Assembly: GCA_902806595.1 (NCBI GenBank)
Contig: CADCXC010000003.1
Span: forward strand, 3,636,303-3,700,302
Source of the DNA: Pyrenopolyporus hunteri
Lineage: Eukaryota > Ascomycota > Sordariomycetes > Xylariales > Hypoxylaceae
Direction of reading: 5' to 3'
Length of the DNA: 64,000 nt
Shown here piece by piece: positions 23,629 to 35,200 of this stretch. A program made the translations under genes and the position numbers. The notes under the pieces are model-generated. The model saw only the letters and a program-made list of their open reading frames with translations. It was not told the DNA's origin and did not search any database. Position 1 is the stretch's first letter, and the number at the start of each line of letters is the position of its first letter.

Positions 23629-26600
23629 TCAAAATCGGCCGTCGGTAATCTCGTTGAAGATATCTCGCGTGATGAGGTTCCCTCTCATCAGCGCCCTCTC
23701 TGTGACCTTACCCTTCTTGACGCTCCCCCTAGCGGCACCGTGGAACTGGTTCTCCTTCCCGTCAGGGATCTGAGCGCCCTTTGTTGGGAAATGGTCTCCG
23801 ACGAGCCTTTTTCTCGGTACCTTCAGTGAAGTTGGGCGAGACTCCAGCTGCTCCGGCGGACTTACGACGCCCGCCGAGTCGGCGCCGCTCCCAATCACGG
23901 TTATCTGCGTCCCGGCGCCCGCCTCGTCGAAGAGATGACTGTCTAGGGCGTCGGCGGGTAAATCGTAAATCCAGTCGCGGCTCTCCATGAGGCCGATAAA
24001 ACGGCTCAGCATCTCTTGGTCGCCAGCACCTTTTAGCGTGGTGCGGCTGCCGATGACGAGAAGCTTGGTGCGTGCACGGGTGAAGGCGACGTTGATGCGG
24101 CGCCAGTCTTTGAGCAGGTCGCCGATGTTGCAGCCCTCGTTGCTGCGCACGAGGCTTAGGATCACCACCTCCTTATCGCGACCCTGGAATCGGTCCGCCG
24201 TGTGCAGCTCGATGCTGCTGCCGTGTGCGCGTAGCCCGTGCTTTAGTAGCGAGAGCTGCGACCGGTAGTGCGTCATGACGCCGATCTCGGCTGCCGGTAT
24301 GCCCGTAGCTAGTAGTGCGTCGACGAGCTGCGTGACGACGCGCGCTTCTGTCGGGTTGACGATGCGGTTCCCCTTGGCCTCCTCGCGCGCCGACGGTAGG
24401 AGATCCGTGTTCACAAAGCGGACGCGGGCTTCCGGATCTATGAGGTGACGTAGCCAACAACCATCGCTTGTCCAGGATGTGCAGAAGGAACGCGGTGAAC
24501 CAGGACGCGTGATTGTGTTGGCATTATGATGCTTTTGTCGTAGGTTATCCATGTGAGGCACGTCGAGTTTTCGATGACGGAGAGCTTCGGTGCCGCACTT
24601 GAGTCGGCCCTCATAGATGAGGGTGTTGCTGAGCACCATTACGTCCTCGCACATGCGATACTGGTGCTCGAGGTTGACAACCGAGTCTGGGTGGGTGTCC
24701 GATAGCAATTTGAAAAGACTAATATCTAACCCACCGACGCGAGCTTCGTCGTTCTGTACTAGAGGAGGAAGCTGATTGTGATCTCCGACTAAGACGAATG
24801 TGCGTGCCATGCGGATCGGTCCTAGGCAAATTGGCAGGGTGATCTGGGATGCTTCGTCGACAATGCAATAGTCGAAAGTCCGCTCATTGAAGATCGGGTG
24901 ACTGACACCCAAACAAGTCGTGGCCACGATCGGCGTTCCGTGCCAGGCGCTTCGAATCTCCTCGAAAGTGCTCATTGGCTGTCCGGCGAGGATTGCGAAA
25001 TCTTGCACGTCGGGATGAACCTTTGCTGGCGCGCCAAGTCTTAAGATAGGCATCTTATCATCCTTCAACTTTAGCAAAATGTTGTCCACAGCAGAGTGCG
25101 TATACGAGGTCAAGAGGACGCTTTTCCCTTGGCCCACCAGAGCCCGGATAATGTGGGCGATGGTGGTGGTTTTGCCAGTGCCGGGCATACCCAGAACGAG
25201 CGCGTATTCGTTGGCGCTCATGACTTTCTCAATGGCTTTCCTTTGGTCGATGTTCAAATTTTCTTGGTCGGTGATAGTATATTGCGTCGTGGCGGCCTTA
25301 AATGTCGGTGGGACGAGGTCAACTACGAGTCGTCGGATTTCCCTCGACCCAAACACCCCATCCGCCATCACTTGCACCAGATTATTTCGGACGGTTGCCA
25401 TACCGCTGCTAAATTCGTCCTTGTCGAGCCGATACTTAACGGGCGCTCCCTTCGTCTTACCCTGAGATTGAGCAGGCGTCGCTCCCTCCGGCGCTACCTC
25501 CATAATGCTGGCGAATACCTGGTTATTTATTTCATCAAATCCGGACCTACGCACACGGGCGTTATGGAGTCTGCGGTCGACAGCGACACTAATCTTCTGT
25601 TTCCGCACCGAGGTGACGAACCCGATCGCTAAGGCGAAATGACCTTGTTCGTCGGACACCACAACGGGCTCCCCCACTGTGAGCTGGGAATCGAGGAACG
25701 AAAACCCGGCAGCCGGGCTCTCTTTGACGAAAGTGTACCGGAATCGGTTGATTCTTGGGTTTTCGGTATCCTCGAAGGCGGAACCCTCTTCGATGATAAC
25801 ATTGGCGAAACATCGCCCAACTTTCTCTCTCTCGTCGCTCACCATCGTCCAGAGCTCTCGGCGTAACTTCTGGCTCTCCTTTTCTTCTTTCGTCAACAGA
25901 TCCTCCCATTTCAAGAAGAATTCCTGATGAGCCGGAGTCAAATGTCGGACAACTTCGTCAAACTTGGCTTTCATGCCGCTCGTCTCCTGGTCGCCGTTGT
26001 CTGCAAGCTTGTGGTAGATGAAGCAAGGTACCTTCGCATAGCATTTTCCGCACATGTTGGTGCTTCGCTTCATGGGCGGAAGTTGGACGCTGCGCTCTCG
26101 AACGTAGCAGGCGAGCTGGTTACGTTGCATGATCATATGACGAAGCTCGTTACGGACCGTTGGGATCCGGATCGTCTGAGACGTTTCCATGTAGTACAAG
26201 ATACCGTAGGCGATTTCAACATCGTATCGATCTGACAGTAGAAGGTTGTATAGAGAGGTCTGCGCTTGGTGATTGCTCGTGGCGTTATGACCTGTCTTCA
26301 CTTCGAAGGGCACCGTTAGGGTCCGCCGTTGAGCGCCGTCTTTCATAGTTACCTGTACCGTCGCATCGATGTTACCCTTCAGGCCATACATCGGGGACCA
26401 AACATGCTCTTCGACGTCGAGCAACTTCGTAACGCACATGTTTGCCTTGTCGCCGCTTCGGCCTTGTACGACAGCGTCGGGCTGGCGCACGTCAGCAAAC
26501 AATATCCGGCCGACCAAAAAAGAACTCGGGGGGAAACCATACCTTGGGGAAAGGAGTAACAAATGCCGCCGCCCAGCCCCTTAGCTCTGGCATTTTCGAC

Positions 26601-28885
26601 CGAAGATGCTCGCGCGCGTTGTCGATTGGTATTTTAATCGTGTATAAGTCCTCTACATGCTTCTCTGTAATGTTGCAAATAACGCTATCCAAGAACTTTG
26701 GGCTCCATTTGTTGGCCATGAGTGCTTCCTGGAATATCTCGTGTAGTAGAGTTCCGTACACCAGAGGCGGAGTTTTGTCGCTGGTGGCTTTGACACGATC
26801 CTGGAGGACAGCTCGGCGCATGCAGGTAAAACTATCCGCTACGACTGTAGCTGAAATCAGCTGATCTGGATGCAGGATAAGTATGTTCTGGGAGTTGTCT
26901 ATGATGCATTTTCCCGACTCGAACTCGCCAATTATGTGGACGTAGGATTTGGGGCTTGCCGAAGTATCGACCCAGTCCCCCCGAAGATGTACTGTTCTCA
27001 TGATATTGCTTCGGTCGACTTGGACAAATAGAATCTGGAAGTGTTAGCCGTGCCACCTGAACATTATCCCTCGTAAGAACTTACTTTTTCCATTGACTCT
27101 CGTCCGTGGTCATCGACATATTGACTTTGAATAACCTTTGTTACTAGGTATCTTTGAATTGTCTTAGGCTTGCTGGCTACCTACGGATGATCTTAGCAAT
27201 AAATCCAATTCACACCTGCTGTCACCTACGTACAGGCAACGATCCGTCCTTCTGCTTGGTTGATGCGGATTGTGTAGCAGCTATCTCAGCAGCGTCAAAA
27301 TCGAAATCACCCCCGAAGTCATCCCCGAAATCATCCCCGTATACGTCTTCGGCAAGATCATCAGCCGCAAGGGTTGGTCTCTTCTGGGCGACAGCAGCGG
27401 ATGGGACTAGCGTGGAGCTCTTGTCGCTGGGATGGCGAGTTGAATCGATTTGCGTTATCAAATCCTCAGCGGCGGTAAATATGTCGTCGTCCACGTCCGT
27501 GAACTCGTCATCAAACGACGTGGTTTCTTTCTTCTCTTGCCGCCCATCCGGAACTTGCCCAGTGTCTGCTGGCGGTTCTGTAGACACTTCCTCTACGCAA
27601 CCACCGCGCGGTTGGCATGCGCCTACATCTAGCTGCATGAGTGCGTCATCGTCAAAATCGTCGTCTCCGTAGTCCGAAAAATCGTCCGCCAGCGCTTCTA
27701 GCTTTGTGCTTTGCGCCGCTGGCACGCTTGTTTCGGAAACCGGCTGTGCGGCAGGCTTTGGAGGCGATTTTCGTCGAGTAGGGGAGTCGAGAATTTGTAC
27801 CATCGGTTTCTTCGGTGAGGGGGACTCGGACGCGTTTTGGTGAGCATGGGCGACTCTTGATCTGTTGATCTCCCCCGTTACGCTCTGTAATAGAGCGTTG
27901 ACCATAGACGACTTAGAACGACGGGTGGGACTCTCTTCGGTGGAATTTTCCGTCGGCCTGGTTGTTTCTGCTCGCTCGGCCCGTTCGACCCTTCGACGCT
28001 TCGGCCAATTGACCCCGCAGCTGATCGCTCTTCGAAGACCACCCTCGCCCGGTGTCCTCGACGACCGGGGCGAAGACGAGACCATGATTTGGGCCAAGGC
28101 AGGGTTCGCATTCCCGAGTGGAGTGATTGACGTGGATCCATTGAGAGAGAACCGGTCCCACAGTTCCATCGCAGGGTCGGCATGAGGGGATTTGAGGGCG
28201 CGAGATAACTTCTCGACGTTCACAGTTGGGGGACGGCGTTTCGAACCAGAGGCGGGAGAGGATACCGGTGACGAGCTCCGCGCTCTCTTCTTCCCTCTCT
28301 TGCCCGGCATCACGGGCGACAACTTCAGTCCATGCTGCATATCATCTCGCGTATCCCAGCCGATTCTCTCATTAGGAGTAGTCTCTTCCTCCTCTTCATT
28401 GGCATCGGCCGCCCCAATGAGATCTTGCCATGCCAGTCGGTGTACAGGCGTAGTCGCACTGCCTTTGGAAGCGGGCAGGGAGATCGTATCCCCCGTATTT
28501 TGCTCACTACTCTGCTTCTCCCCCGCTGGAACTTTAGAACCGGCGTCGACCTCTTGGGCTTCGGACTTAGTCGGACTCGAGCATTTGAAGGCGCTGAGTT
28601 TATTTCGGGAGACCTCGGAGATGGGTTGAAGTGGCTTGCGGGCCGGATTTTGAGCGGTTCGAGTGGTAGTTGAATAGCCTACGGCCGAATGACTCCTGCC
28701 GGCTTTGTCCCATTGACGTCGGACCTGTGGCGTAAGGTTAGGTCTACGGCGATGCTGCCACGATCAAGCAATGCTTGTAATGCTTGCAATGCTATGTTAT
28801 AGCCGTCGGGAAGAAAACATAGTGAAGAAAAGGGACGTACTTTAGAAGAGCCGTTCTGCTCCGAGAAGGATTTCTGTAGGGGCAT
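23629..28885 (-). CDS. DNA2: DNA replication ATP-dependent helicase/nuclease DNA2
   Basis: Five exons, complement(28841-28885, 27234-28724, 27085-27180, 26543-27034, 23629-26481), all phase 0, giving 1658 residues. DNA2 trims long Okazaki flaps and resects double-strand breaks. The first exon encodes only MPLQKSFSEQNGSSK. A long disordered acidic/basic region (to ~515) includes RLAWQDLIGAADANEEEEE. The RecB-type nuclease follows: SFTCMRRA (Cys ~615), LHEIFQEA, NIDATVQV and PFEVKTGHN. The Fe-S cysteines reappear in MCGKC and KVPC. The SF1 helicase has Walker A GMPGTGKTTT (~1170), VDEASQ, GDHNQLPP, LEHQYRM, TADRFQGRDKE and INVAFTRART. All catalytic residues appear intact. It is convergent with the MFS gene and its 5' end faces the RIP island. 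Confidence 0.93.
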
Positions 28886-29325
28886 GATGACGCGTTGGTG
28901 GGTTTTATTTTATCATAATTTGCTTTCAATAGGGATCATGGCGTGGTGAAGATTGATTGCGGAATTGGACGACCGGACGACAAGATGACAAAAAGAAAGG
29001 CTTCCAAGTCGACCATTGCTGGACTACGAAGTCTTAGCTCCAAGGAAGAGGCCCCTGCAGAGCGAAGCGGAGACTGGCGTGAAAGATTAAGGTAGCAAAG
29101 CAATGCAGATTAGGTGTTGGATTAGATTAGGTATTGGATTGGATTGGATCGGATTGGATATTGAATATTGGATTGGATACGACGCGTTTGCGAATTCGGG
29201 GACGCGTTTGGAACGGAAAGCCCCGCGCGAAAGTCAATAGAGCGCGACAAGCCACAGAGAGGCTTGGTCTACCCACCAGGGTCCCTTGGCGTTTGAGGCT
29301 TAAGGCGCACTAGATACTTACAGGT
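28886..29325. other. DNA2 upstream region up to the transposon remnant
   Basis: Probable DNA2 promoter, followed by a TTGGAT-type minisatellite. The composition is normal until the terminal inverted repeat begins. Confidence 0.5.
29117..29180. repeat. Degenerate (TTGGA)n minisatellite
   Basis: About twelve imperfect units of GGATT/TTGGA with variants GGATC and GAATA. It lies upstream of DNA2. Confidence 0.85.
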
Positions 29326-29327
29326 CG

Positions 29328-29443
29328 CAGGGGTAGAAAGTAGTAGCGCGCTCCACAGCCCCATATTTTAACCCAACATAGTTAAAAGGTATCTTCTCAT
29401 ATAAATTTATATGTAAAGGTACAACAATTCGATGATTAGGTAA
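29328..29443 (+). repeat. Left terminal inverted repeat
   Basis: It pairs with 31550-31666 read on the other strand. Identity is nearly complete over the outer ~35 bases and then interrupted by scattered, mostly transition-type differences. Confidence 0.8.
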
Positions 29444-29444
29444 A

Positions 29445-29863
29445 AAATTAAAGCTTTATTGTTATTTTTTATTAGATTTAAAATACGATCGAATTTTATT
29501 ATATATTAAAAAAGATAAAATTTTTAAAAAATTTTTTAATATTATTTTTTAAATTTTTTAAATAACTTTTTTTAATTATCGAACGTTTAATAATTTTAAA
29601 TTATAATTTAATTTTAATTAATTTTTTATTTATATTTATACGTTTTCGATAAAATTTAAATTAAAATTATTCGACGGTTATTCGATTATATAAATTTTTA
29701 AACGATTTAATTTTTTAAAAATTTTTTTAACGATATAAAAAAAAATTTTATCGTATTAAAAAACGGTTCGTATAAATAAATTATTTAAAAATACTTTTAC
29801 TTTTAATAAAATCGTTTCGTAATATCGTTTAATCGTAATTTTACTTTAACTTTTAAATTAAAA
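29445..29863. other. RIP-saturated AT-rich block, left part
   Basis: From about 29460 to 29862 no CpA or TpG dinucleotide is seen by eye. The remaining C residues sit in CpG or CpT. The block is the left part of the degraded transposon. Confidence 0.8.
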
Positions 29864-29869
29864 CATTAT

Positions 29870-30630
29870 TATGTGCACTACCTATTTTTGCTATCGGACC
29901 CTTATTTGCACTACCAATACAAAAAGTACATCTCCTACCCCTCACTCGGCCCCACTAACGGATTCCCATACAAAAATGCAGCAAACCAGATAGTCTTTTC
30001 GAGGACGGGTACGCTTTTTCAATTGAATTTCTTGTACATATTGAATTCCCTACAGCTCCCACCATCTATACTATTATATTCCACCTATTCCAAGGATGCA
30101 AAATATAAAAATTACATCGCCAGTTTCGCGTCAATTAGACCTTTTTAATTGTATAAGTTTCATATCGGTGCATTCCCTATTCCAAAAGTTATTTAAATAT
30201 ATACTCAATTCCATATGGATATTCAAAGGTGTCAAAAAGTGCTGGAGGGATATACGACCGCAAAAGGGGATCACATGACCACCCCGGGCCATCACTTACA
30301 CCTTTGGTATCCGTATGGAATTGAGTATATATTCGAATAACTTTTGGAATAGGGCATGCACCGATATGAAACTTATACCATTAGAAAGGTCTAATTGAGG
30401 CGAAAATGGCGATATAATTTTTATATTTTGCACCCTTAGAATGGGCGGGATATAATAGGATGTATGGTGGGATGTATGTAATTGAATCAATTGAAAAAGG
30501 GCATAAGGTGTACATTATGTATTAACACGATTGTACGTAGATTTGTATGTGGGGTTGTTAGATATGGTAGGTATTTTGATGTACTGGTAGTGCAAATAAG
30601 GCCCGATAGCAAAGCATGGTAGTGCACATA
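29870..30630. mobile_element. 761-bp foldback (long-inverted-repeat) element
   Basis: The two arms, ~29870-30232 and ~30296-30630, are inverted copies of each other (roughly 90% alike by eye) separated by only ~63 bases. The ends read TATGTGCACTACC on the left and GGTAGTGCACATA on the right. Arm features recur in mirror order, such as GCTATCGG, TTATTTGCACTACCA, CCTATTCCAAAAGTTATT and ACTCAATTCCATA. Its composition is ordinary and it contains many CpA/TpG, in contrast to the RIP-saturated DNA on both sides, so it seems to have inserted after that DNA was mutated. No protein is encoded. It is a foldback element or long MITE. Confidence 0.8.
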
Positions 30631-30639
30631 GCAATGCTC

Positions 30640-31545
30640 TTAAATTACGTATAATAAAAATTTTTTATTTTATTTTAAAACGATTTTTAAAATATTTATT
30701 TATTATAATTTTAATCGCGAAAAAATTCGAAAAAATCTTTAAATTTTAATTAATATATTATAATAAATTTTCGAAAATATAATTAATTCGTATAATAAAT
30801 TTTATCGTTAAATATAAAGTTTTTTTTAATTATATTTTTAATGTAAATTAATATTTTAAAAATTTTTAATATAATTTAATACGATATTTTTTATTTTTAA
30901 AATTTAATAAAAATTTTATATAATTTTTAATTTTTTTTTCGAATTTTAATTTTTTTAAAATATAATTAATTATTATAAAATTATATTAAAAAATTTTAAA
31001 AATTAAATATTAAAATTTTAATTAAAAAATTTAATGATTTAATTAATTTATATTTAAAAAAAATAATATAACTTCGATTTTTAAAAAATTTATTTATATA
31101 TAATCGTTATATTTTTTTTTTAACGTTAAAAACTTTATAAAAATTTTTTAAATTTAAATACGATTAAAATTAATAATTTTTAATAATTATATATACGTAA
31201 CTTCGAAATTATATTTTTTATAATATCGAATTTCGTATTTTTAATTTTTTAAAAAATTTTTCGATATAATACGATTAAATTTTTAATTCGAATTCGTTAA
31301 AAACTTTTATAATAACTTTTAAATTATAAAATTACGTTATTTATATAATAATTTTTTTTAAATTTTTATCGATAATAAAATATTTATAAAACGTTATTTT
31401 TTTATATAATTAATTTAAACGTTTAAATTTATTTTTTTTAATATAATTACGATTTAAATAACTTTAAAATTAAAAATTTTATAATTAATTAAAGATTTTA
31501 TATTATATATGTAATTTTTTAAAAAAAGATGATATTTAAGGGGGG
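30640..31545. other. RIP-saturated AT-rich block, right part
   Basis: Same character as the left block: long A/T runs, C almost only in CpG or CpT, with rare TpG (for example near 30842 and 31034). Confidence 0.8.
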
Positions 31546-31549
31546 GCGA

Positions 31550-31666
31550 ATTTACCACCACATCGAAAGTTTGTATCTTTACATACAAATTTATATGAGG
31601 GTATACCTTCTAACTATGTTTGGTAGAAAATGGGGCTGTGGAGCGCGCTACTACTTTCTACCCCCG
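31550..31666 (-). repeat. Right terminal inverted repeat
   Basis: Inverted partner of 29328-29443. It keeps the GCGCGCTACTACTTTCTACCCC end and less AT-rich sequence than the interior. Confidence 0.8.
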
Positions 31667-31672
31667 GGACCT

Positions 31673-31981
31673 ATACAGGTGTGACCCGGCGGAATAAACC
31701 CAGGTAGGTAGAGATTAGGTAGGTACGTAATTCGTTCCTTGTCGCGAACCGAAAGCTCAAGTACCTAGGTACATAATGTGGCCCAAGCTCCTAAGCTGTC
31801 CCACTTTTTTCCGCAAAAGCTCTGGGCCCCACACCAAATGTACCGGAACACCATTTTACCGTTTTGTCAACTCGATCTCACGATGATTGACGATACACTC
31901 GACGAGGTGTCATCCATTTAGTAGGGCGGCTGCCAACATCAAAGACAAACATATACCCCGTTACTCAACAGAATTGGCAAA
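31673..31981. promoter_or_regulatory. Upstream region of the gene at 31982
   Basis: About 310 bases with two TAGGTAGGTA-type motifs and one palindromic TACCTAGGTA (31763-31772). It is likely the promoter of the following gene. Confidence 0.4.
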
Positions 31982-33352
31982 ATGTCGCCTAGCGATGGGT
32001 TCGACCCTCGAGATGATGATAATACCTCGTCCTTCGAGGGCGGGCTTCCCTCGGACCACCCGCGCTGGCCGCATGTCCATCCCTTCCGACAGGCACAAAT
32101 TGAGAGGGCATTCTTTGAGGAGGGCGCAACTATTCACTTCGAGAGGTTACCCTCTTTGCAATGGTGGGCACCCCTTGCCCTTACGAAGGATAGTTTGCGA
32201 GTCTATATGGTTACCCACAAGGTCGTGCAAGCATCTAAGCTTGCCCATAGACGCCTGACTGCTGCTGAAATCGATGGCACGAGCGAGTCTGCCGCCCTCT
32301 CTGCACGCTACTTTTCTTGGATCCTACCTTCAGCCGAAGTCGGTGCTTTGGCCTTGTGTTGGTCGACGAGAAAGAGATTTAAGTTTCCTTTCTACCAACC
32401 CAAGGCACGTAAATTCGATCCGCGAATTTTTCCCATGAAAAGTCTGCCCATCTGGAGAGGTGCCACGGCTATTCGCGCCTGGCATCTAGCCCGGTTTCTC
32501 TGCTATTTTCCCCTTGCCTGGGCCGGATCCATGCTTTTTTATGCCTCAGTAGTAGAGAACACATATGAAGCACGCTTGCTGAAAGACCCGCGTCTAAGAG
32601 GCCTTATCGCGGATATGAGGAAAAATCACGGGCATCAAGCGCAAATCGCGAAGCAGGGACAACAACAACACCAACAGCAGCAACAGCAAAACTATCCAGG
32701 ACATCTAGACATGAACACCCCCCAATCTTCCCAAGAGACATACCCCCCTACCCAGTTCCCATCCGGCTCATATACCCCCGAATCTGCAAGCCAATCATAT
32801 CAAGATTACAGCCGTGATACCTACGGTAGTCAATCAGGAAATGGGTTTAGTGGACCTAGGACGGGATCTGACGGAAGTCCCGCGGCTCCTTCACCTCGAT
32901 CTAGCTGGAGTCGGAAGACCCAGCCCCAAGCACCATACAGTACACCTCAAAACTCAGTACCCTCGGAGTCGAGCTCACGAGATTCGGATTATGACTCGGA
33001 CTTATTCGACGACGACGACGACGCCTCCCCGGTCTCGGCCGCGTCGAGAAGAGCAGAGGCGTCCCAAGCCCGTAGTACTCAAGGCGGCTCTGCTTGGGAT
33101 CGTATTAGACAGCAAGCCCAGTCCGGTAGTAGCCAATGGGACCAGGGCGATTCGTCAGGCCAGGAACGGAGCTGGGGCCGGCTGCGGCAGGACAAGACAC
33201 AAAACTCCAGAGAAGGCCAGCCGAGAACAGAGGGCTTCGCATATACTGACCAAGACGAGGAAAGGGAGAGAAGAAACTATGAGAAAGAGCAAGCTCAGAG
33301 AGAGTTCGATGCCCTGCTAGAAGCTGAGAGACGCGGTGGGTCGGATAGGTAG
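31982..33352 (+). CDS. Conserved fungal protein with membrane segments and Trp-Arg C-terminal motifs
   Basis: Single exon, 456 residues; the family is not recognised. Residues ~30-200 are a folded part with Trp/Arg-rich blocks (LQWWAPLALTKDS, RVYMVTHKVVQASK). It has two or three probable membrane helices, around SWILPSAEVGALALCW and LARFLCYFPLAWAGSMLFYASVV. After KDPRLRGLIADMRK comes a long low-complexity region: a Gln-rich run (~225-240), then Ser/Pro/Gln-rich sequence with an acidic DDDDD patch. The C-terminus carries SAWDRIRQQAQ and SWGRLRQDK, a repeated W-x-R-x-R-Q pattern, and an R/E-rich helix. The Gln tract is encoded by mixed CAA/CAG. A mitochondrial or ER membrane role is possible but not shown. 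Confidence 0.7.
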   Translation: MSPSDGFDPRDDDNTSSFEGGLPSDHPRWPHVHPFRQAQIERAFFEEGATIHFERLPSLQWWAPLALTKDSLRVYMVTHKVVQASKLAHRRLTAAEIDGTSESAALSARYFSWILPSAEVGALALCWSTRKRFKFPFYQPKARKFDPRIFPMKSLPIWRGATAIRAWHLARFLCYFPLAWAGSMLFYASVVENTYEARLLKDPRLRGLIADMRKNHGHQAQIAKQGQQQHQQQQQQNYPGHLDMNTPQSSQETYPPTQFPSGSYTPESASQSYQDYSRDTYGSQSGNGFSGPRTGSDGSPAAPSPRSSWSRKTQPQAPYSTPQNSVPSESSSRDSDYDSDLFDDDDDASPVSAASRRAEASQARSTQGGSAWDRIRQQAQSGSSQWDQGDSSGQERSWGRLRQDKTQNSREGQPRTEGFAYTDQDEERERRNYEKEQAQREFDALLEAERRGGSDR

Positions 33353-35200
33353 TAAGACCGGATCGAGTCGCTTAGCGTATTCAAGCACAAACAGCGTTCT
33401 TCAACGAAGTTCATGTGGTTATGGGTGGAAAAGGGGGAAGAAATGGAGAGGGACGCGGCTTGTAGGATTAGGTATGAATGTCATTATGCGATATCAATCT
33501 ACTTCCGTTTGGTTTTTGACCATAACGCAAGATCATATGCTACTTAGCGTCTCTACATGGGATCAATTCTCAGCATCCAGAAAAATGTTGAAGATAACCC
33601 TTACGTTCGCCCAACCAATATTACATTTCAGATACCTATGACCAGAGTTATCCAATTTGCTACTTGGCCCTCGTGGAGCTCGAAGTTCAAACCGATTGTT
33701 CTCGTGGGGGTAATAAATGGTACATCAACTGAGTCGCGGATCCTTACCTCGCGGGGATCAAAGTTTGCTACAACGAAACATCGAGAGAATTGTGCTCACG
33801 CCTGTAGTCACAGATCTTTTAGTATGTATGGAATCTGAGGTTATTGGTTCAAAGGCATGAGTGCATCAACCACCTTAGATTGGCACTTTGCCTATAAAGA
33901 GGTAGCCTTGTAACTCGCATGGATGGTGAAGATGGTGACTCAAGTATTGCGTCACGTAGAACTCAAAGGGGTTAATTCAAATTGTCCCTGTGCCTAGAAG
34001 AAAGTTGGGACGATCCACGTCAAACCACCACGATCCAATTATAAACGAATTGTTATTATTACTTTGTATGTATTCACTACATAGACTGACCCATATAATA
34101 TTAAGCCTCTTCAGCAAACAGACTTACGCTTCTATAAGCGTATTCTTATAAGGACGTCTTCTCATGGGATATGGGCAGAATGGAAGTAACAGGCCCAGAA
34201 TAGAGTCTAACAGGTACCTATCTCTCAATGTAGTCCCTCCTATGGAAATGTTACCTCGGCATTAAAGACATTATGTAGAATATCCTAGTTCTTGCAGAAT
34301 TGAATTCATATACAGGATATCGCCATAAGCCATGGTCAGATGTACCTTTCAGTGTTTTTGAAGTATTATCTAGGTATATTGACAAGTCTTCCGCTAGATG
34401 AGAGGGCATATACATGAGTGTTATATCAACATATCAGGAGTTCTTAGGCAATTATGGGCATGCTTGATCTTCTGTATTCCTGATAATACGGTACTGGGGA
34501 GTCAGAGCCATACTTTTGGTTCATATACTTACATCGAGTAGCAATTCCATCTCATTTTGAATGCCTATGTACCCCCAGATCTAGATATACCTGCTATTAT
34601 GTGAATATTCAAATTCCCTTAGTTGGAAGGCTTTGGTACTCTAGTTATAATTATATGATATAGATGTTCTTTAAGCTAATTAAGGTAGCTGAGGCCCCGT
34701 TAGGGGGTAAGTACAGCTGTAGGCGCTAGGCTATGTCAACTCACCCCTTTAAGTTCCTAGTATAGGGGGTATGTAGTCCTGGTATTAATAACATCATTAA
34801 TTGAGATGAATTAAACCAGTAATTGGCCACCTAGGAAGTCACTTGGTATAAATTAGACACTCACAACAGAATAGAGCAAACCGGTCGTAGAATTTTTTTT
34901 CAGAAGCTCGTGCCAGCCCAACAAATACTCTAACGTGGTGTTTTTTATGGATTCGGATGCTTGAGGAACGGATGATGCGGCACCTGAAGCATTAATACTT
35001 AAAGGCATTACATCGGTGCAGAGTTCTTCTTTTTTCACCATTCGACATCCAGCCTCTATCAAGCCGGCTAGATCTTTCGGTCCCTAGCAGAGTTCCAGAA
35101 ATCTTCACACAACGAGGACCAGTTATTCGATATTCATTGAAGCTCGTAATCTATTAGATCAACTGAGCCTCAAGTCGTCAACAACACGCAAATATTCAAG
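33353..35200. other. 1.85 kb without recognisable genes
   Basis: AT-rich intergenic DNA between two co-oriented genes. Short frames exist but show no family motif, splice logic or codon bias. Confidence 0.6.

Larger units (their letters stand above)
29326..31672. mobile_element. RIP-degraded terminal-inverted-repeat DNA transposon
   Basis: About 2.35 kb bounded by long inverted repeats (left ~29328-29443, right ~31550-31666) sharing GGGGTAGAAAGTAGTAGCGC and more. The interior is extremely AT-rich with almost no CpA or TpG, while CpG and CpT persist; this is the end state of RIP in fungi. No transposase frame survives. Flanks carry TTACAGGT (29318-29325) and ATACAGGT (31673-31680), a 7-of-8 match that could be a target-site duplication of hAT type. 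Superfamily assignment is tentative. A second element is nested inside. Confidence 0.75.

Noticed and set aside
29873..30490. Small ORFs inside the foldback element
   Set aside because: Mirror-image frames of the two arms; no protein family.
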